From positions 124,001 to 188,000 of the forward strand of contig QCLU01000002.1 in NCBI GenBank assembly GCA_003214315.1: a stretch of DNA of 64,000 nt, written 5' to 3'. Below are positions 61,158 to 64,000 of the stretch, in pieces. Made by a program: the position numbers and the translations under genes. This DNA comes from Prochlorococcus sp. AG-418-D13. GTDB taxonomy: Bacteria > Cyanobacteriota > Cyanobacteriia > PCC-6307 > Cyanobiaceae. The notes beneath the pieces are model-generated. The model had not been told where the DNA came from, did no database searches, and saw only the letters and a program-made list of their open reading frames with translations. Every line of letters starts with the position of its first letter. Position 1 is the first letter of the stretch.

Positions 61158-63724
61158 ACAACAATATTCATAATTTTTCCTTTAACAATAATTATTTTTC
61201 TTATTTCCTTATCTTGAGTCCATTTTAAAATGTTAGGTCTTTTAAGAGTCAATTCTTTAATTTGATCTTCACTCATATCATTATTAATATTTACTTTGTC
61301 TCTAACTTTTCCATTAACTTGTATTACTAGTTCATATGAATCTTCCTTTAGTGCCTCGGCATTAAATGAAGGCCAGTTTTCTAAATGTACAGATTTTTTA
61401 AATCCTATAAGATGCCATATTTCTTCTGCAATATGAGGTGCAAATGGAGCCAACAAAATACAAAATGTTTTTAAAGCATCAATTTTTAAATTATTGTTTA
61501 CGTCATTAATGGAATTTGATAATGAATTATAAAACTTCATTAGTTCTGAAATCGCAGTATTAAATTGGTTATTTAATATGTCATTTGAAATTTCTTTTAT
61601 AGCGATATTCATTGACTTTATTAAACTTTTTTCTTTATCTGGATAGGAATTAGATTTACTATTTATATCTTTTGCACAATTTATATAAAGCTTCCAAATC
61701 CTGCTTAAAAATCTAAATTGTCCTTCAACATCTGTATCTCCCCATTCCAAATCTTTTTCTGGTGGTGCTTTAAATAATATAAACATTCTTGCTGTATCTG
61801 CTCCATATTTTTTAATTACTGATTCAGGGTCTATTCCATTATATTTAGACTTAGACATCTTCTCGAAAAGAACTTCGAGTTTAGAATTGTCAATTGGATC
61901 TGTAGGATTTGATAAGTCAGTAATATCGGAAGGAGAAACATATTTACCAGTTTTATTGTTTTTATAGGCTGCCGCCTGAACCATTCCTTGCGTTAATAGT
62001 TTTTTGAAAGGTTCATCAATTTCAAATAGTTCATTATCCCTCAAGGCTTTAGTGAAAAATCTTGCATATAACAAGTGCAATATTGCATGCTCTACCCCTC
62101 CAACATATTGATCTACAGGCAACCACTGATTGATTTCAATCTTTTCAAATGGCTTATTAGAACATTTTGAAGATGGATATCTTAAAAAATACCATGATGA
62201 ACACATGAAAGTGTCCATAGTATCAGTTTCTTTTCTTGCCGCTATTCCACATTTTGGACATGTAGTATTTATCCAATTATTATTATCACCTAAAGCATTA
62301 ATCTTGTTAGCCGAGATTTCTATATCTTTTGGTAAGGAAACAGGTAATTCCGATTGCTTTAATGGAACAGATCCACATTTTTTGCAATTAACTATGGGTA
62401 TCGGACATCCCCAATATCTTTGTCTAGAGATTAACCAATCTCTTAGACGATATTGAATCTTATTTTCAGCCCATCCATTATTTACTCCCTCCTCTGAAAT
62501 TTTTATTTTAGCAATAGTATTTTCTATGCCATTGTATTGATTTGAATTAATAAGATAACCTTTTTCTACATAAGCTTCTTCAAGCTCTTTATTTTGTTCA
62601 GTTTTATCCTTTATTATTACCTGTTTAATATCAATATTATTTTTCTTAGCAAATTCAAAATCTCTTAGATCATGAGCAGGCACGCCCATAACAGCACCTG
62701 TGCCGTATTCATCGAGAACATAACTTGCCACCCAAATAGGAATAGGTTCAGAATTAACTGGATTTATTGCTGTTAAGCTAGTTTTTATTCCAATTTTTTC
62801 AAGTTCATTATTTTTATTATTTTTCAAATATTGTTTAAGATTTTTTATATTTTGTATTGTTTCTTGATCAGAAATATTTTTTACTAATGAATGATTAACA
62901 GAAATTGCTAAATAAGTAACTCCAAATAAAGTATCTGGCCTTGTTGTAAATACAGTAATTTTCTCTTCTGGATTGGTATTGATATTGAAATTAATATTTG
63001 TACCAATTGACTTTCCAATCCAATTATCTTGCATTATTTTTACTCTTTCTGGCCAGTTATCTAATTTTTCTAAATCCTTCAATAACTCATCCGCATAATT
63101 AGTAATTCTTAAAAACCATTGCTTTAATAATTTTTTTTCAACTAATGCCCCAGATCTCCAAGATTTACCCTCTGAGTCAACTTGTTCATTCGCTAGGACT
63201 GTATTATCTATAGGATCCCAATTAACTTCTGATTCCTTTTGATATACAAGACCTGCCTTATATAACTCTAAAAATAGATATTGAGTCCAAATATAATAAT
63301 TTTCATCACATGTTGCAAATTCCCTATCCCAATCAACTGATAGTCCCAAAAGCTTTAATTGTGACTTCATATGAGAAATATTTTTTTTAGTCCAGACACT
63401 TGGACTAATTCCTCTTTCAATCGCTGCATTCTCAGCAGGCAAACCAAAAGCGTCCCAACCCATTGGATGTAAAACAGATTTTCCCTTAAACCTTTGGAAT
63501 CGAGCTATTAAGTCTGTAATAACATAATTCCTAACATGTCCCATATGAAGATTACCTGAAGGGTAGGGAAACATTGATAGAGCATAAAATTTATCGCTAT
63601 TCTCAGTTAATTCATCGGTTTTGTATAAATTGTTTTCAGTCCATATTGACTGCCATTTTTTTTCTATTTCAGATGGATTATATAAATTGGTATCAGTCTC
63701 ATATTGTTTATCGGGAGAAATCAC
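61154..63724 (-). CDS. leuS: Leucyl-tRNA synthetase
   Basis: Class I synthetase that charges tRNA-Leu, with an editing domain. Catalytic motifs: [20 protein letters not shown] (HIGH-like) and [13 protein letters not shown] (KMSKS). The CP1 editing region spans residues ~220-400 ([18 protein letters not shown] and [15 protein letters not shown]). The zinc domain has [14 protein letters not shown] and [14 protein letters not shown]. The C-terminal anticodon domain is complete. 856 residues. The start is GTG at 63724 ([11 protein letters not shown]). Divergent from dapF. Confidence 0.97.
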   Translation of the reverse strand: MISPDKQYETDTNLYNPSEIEKKWQSIWTENNLYKTDELTENSDKFYALSMFPYPSGNLHMGHVRNYVITDLIARFQRFKGKSVLHPMGWDAFGLPAENAAIERGISPSVWTKKNISHMKSQLKLLGLSVDWDREFATCDENYYIWTQYLFLELYKAGLVYQKESEVNWDPIDNTVLANEQVDSEGKSWRSGALVEKKLLKQWFLRITNYADELLKDLEKLDNWPERVKIMQDNWIGKSIGTNINFNINTNPEEKITVFTTRPDTLFGVTYLAISVNHSLVKNISDQETIQNIKNLKQYLKNNKNNELEKIGIKTSLTAINPVNSEPIPIWVASYVLDEYGTGAVMGVPAHDLRDFEFAKKNNIDIKQVIIKDKTEQNKELEEAYVEKGYLINSNQYNGIENTIAKIKISEEGVNNGWAENKIQYRLRDWLISRQRYWGCPIPIVNCKKCGSVPLKQSELPVSLPKDIEISANKINALGDNNNWINTTCPKCGIAARKETDTMDTFMCSSWYFLRYPSSKCSNKPFEKIEINQWLPVDQYVGGVEHAILHLLYARFFTKALRDNELFEIDEPFKKLLTQGMVQAAAYKNNKTGKYVSPSDITDLSNPTDPIDNSKLEVLFEKMSKSKYNGIDPESVIKKYGADTARMFILFKAPPEKDLEWGDTDVEGQFRFLSRIWKLYINCAKDINSKSNSYPDKEKSLIKSMNIAIKEISNDILNNQFNTAISELMKFYNSLSNSINDVNNNLKIDALKTFCILLAPFAPHIAEEIWHLIGFKKSVHLENWPSFNAEALKEDSYELVIQVNGKVRDKVNINNDMSEDQIKELTLKRPNILKWTQDKEIRKIIIVKGKIMNIVV

Positions 63725-63831
63725 TTAATTTTTATTTGTTAAATTATTATTTTAATATCCATTGTATAAAATAGAAATAGATTGTTAAAAGGAATAATTT
63801 ATAATTAAAATTTAAAATATATTATCTACAA

Positions 63832-64000
63832 ATGAAAAATATAACTTTTGAAAAATATCAAGGTAACGGAAATGATTTCGTAATAATAGATTCTAGAGGA
63901 AATGAATTATATAAAAATTACAAGACAAATAAAATATTTGATATAAAAAAAATTTGCAACAGGCAATTTGGTATTGGAGCAGATGGTGTGATTTTTATAG
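63832..64000 (+). CDS. dapF: Diaminopimelate epimerase, partial (5' end)
   Basis: Converts LL- to meso-diaminopimelate, the precursor of lysine and peptidoglycan. Only 56 codons are in the window, running off the right edge. The N-terminus ITFEKYQGNGNDFVIIDSRGNE and then ICNRQFGIGADGVIFI match the conserved start and the GIGADG motif of DapF. ATG at 63832. The gap to leuS is ~107 bases and A/T-rich. The catalytic Cys residues are not all in view. Confidence 0.93.
   Translation, partial: MKNITFEKYQGNGNDFVIIDSRGNELYKNYKTNKIFDIKKICNRQFGIGADGVIFI

Noticed and set aside
1-64000. CRISPR array, insertion sequence, prophage or integrase genes
   Set aside because: I found no direct repeat array, transposase, terminal repeats or phage structural genes in either strand.

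Overview
This is a gene-dense, very AT-rich stretch of a cyanobacterial chromosome. The proteins match the marine picocyanobacterium Prochlorococcus, most likely a high-light-adapted, streamlined lineage. The evidence is the photosystem genes (psaK, psb28), green-lineage families (PAM68, GUN4, Ycf49/DUF2499, DUF3593, DUF3110, DUF3288, DUF1816), the strongly A/T-biased codon use, short intergenic gaps with no space longer than about 215 bases, many overlapping gene ends and very few recognisable terminators or Shine-Dalgarno sequences. I see no insertion sequence, prophage, CRISPR array or integron; the window looks like core chromosome.

Layout. 1-1418 (-) is the 5' part of an ABC exporter that runs off the left edge. 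1499-11269 (+) is a long co-directional block: DUF3288, trpD, carA, a STAS regulator, mini-RNase III, rlmB, DUF1816, gatA and dnaE. 11271-13973 (-) is PAM68, rpsO, ruvA, a glycine-zipper lipoprotein-like protein and a DMT permease, divergent from dnaG (14068-16101, +). 16118-18318 (-) is umuD-umuC plus a tightly linked HExxH protein under a LexA-box-like palindrome, followed by rlmH and a disordered protein. 19216-25089 (+) is ksgA, ispE, DUF3082, a 31-codon membrane ORF, pdhB, secD, secF and a small membrane protein. 25093-30151 is mixed: AI-2E family permease, psb28, mnmH, GUN4, an RsbW-like kinase, a small unknown and a methyltransferase. 30254-31675 is glnA, with a perfect hairpin terminator and an NtcA-like site. 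31889-35132 is a class V aminotransferase, tadA, a PLP decarboxylase and a 45-codon membrane ORF. 35125-40684 (-) is pyk, a MacB-like permease, bioY, lspA and a membrane GTPase. 40746-43509 is a MazG-like protein, yggT, scpB and ilvA. 43626-45515 is dxs. 45535-51732 (-) is psaK, DUF3593, DUF2499, peroxiredoxin, rpmB, htpG, hisZ, an inositol monophosphatase and a ferredoxin. tRNA-Ser(GGA) follows, then dnaK-dnaJ-DUF3110-cyclophilin, ribBA/argC, purN, pgi, leuS and the start of dapF at the right edge.

How the genes work together. Most are housekeeping: amino-acid and nucleotide synthesis (trpD, carA, ilvA, argC, hisZ, purN, dapF), isoprenoids (dxs, ispE), central carbon (pdhB, pyk, pgi), replication and repair (dnaE, dnaG, ruvA, umuDC), translation and RNA modification (gatA, ksgA, rlmB, rlmH, tadA, mnmH, mrnC, leuS, rpsO, rpmB), protein export (secDF, lspA) and folding (dnaK/J, htpG, cyclophilin).

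The observations I find most worth checking are the putative HExxH metalloprotein in the umuDC SOS operon, and two genes (the STAS regulator and scpB) whose conserved N-termini continue upstream of the first canonical start codon through reading frames with no ATG/GTG/TTG/CTG. The latter implies AUA/AUC/AUU initiation or an equivalent surprise. No obviously new multi-gene system stands out.
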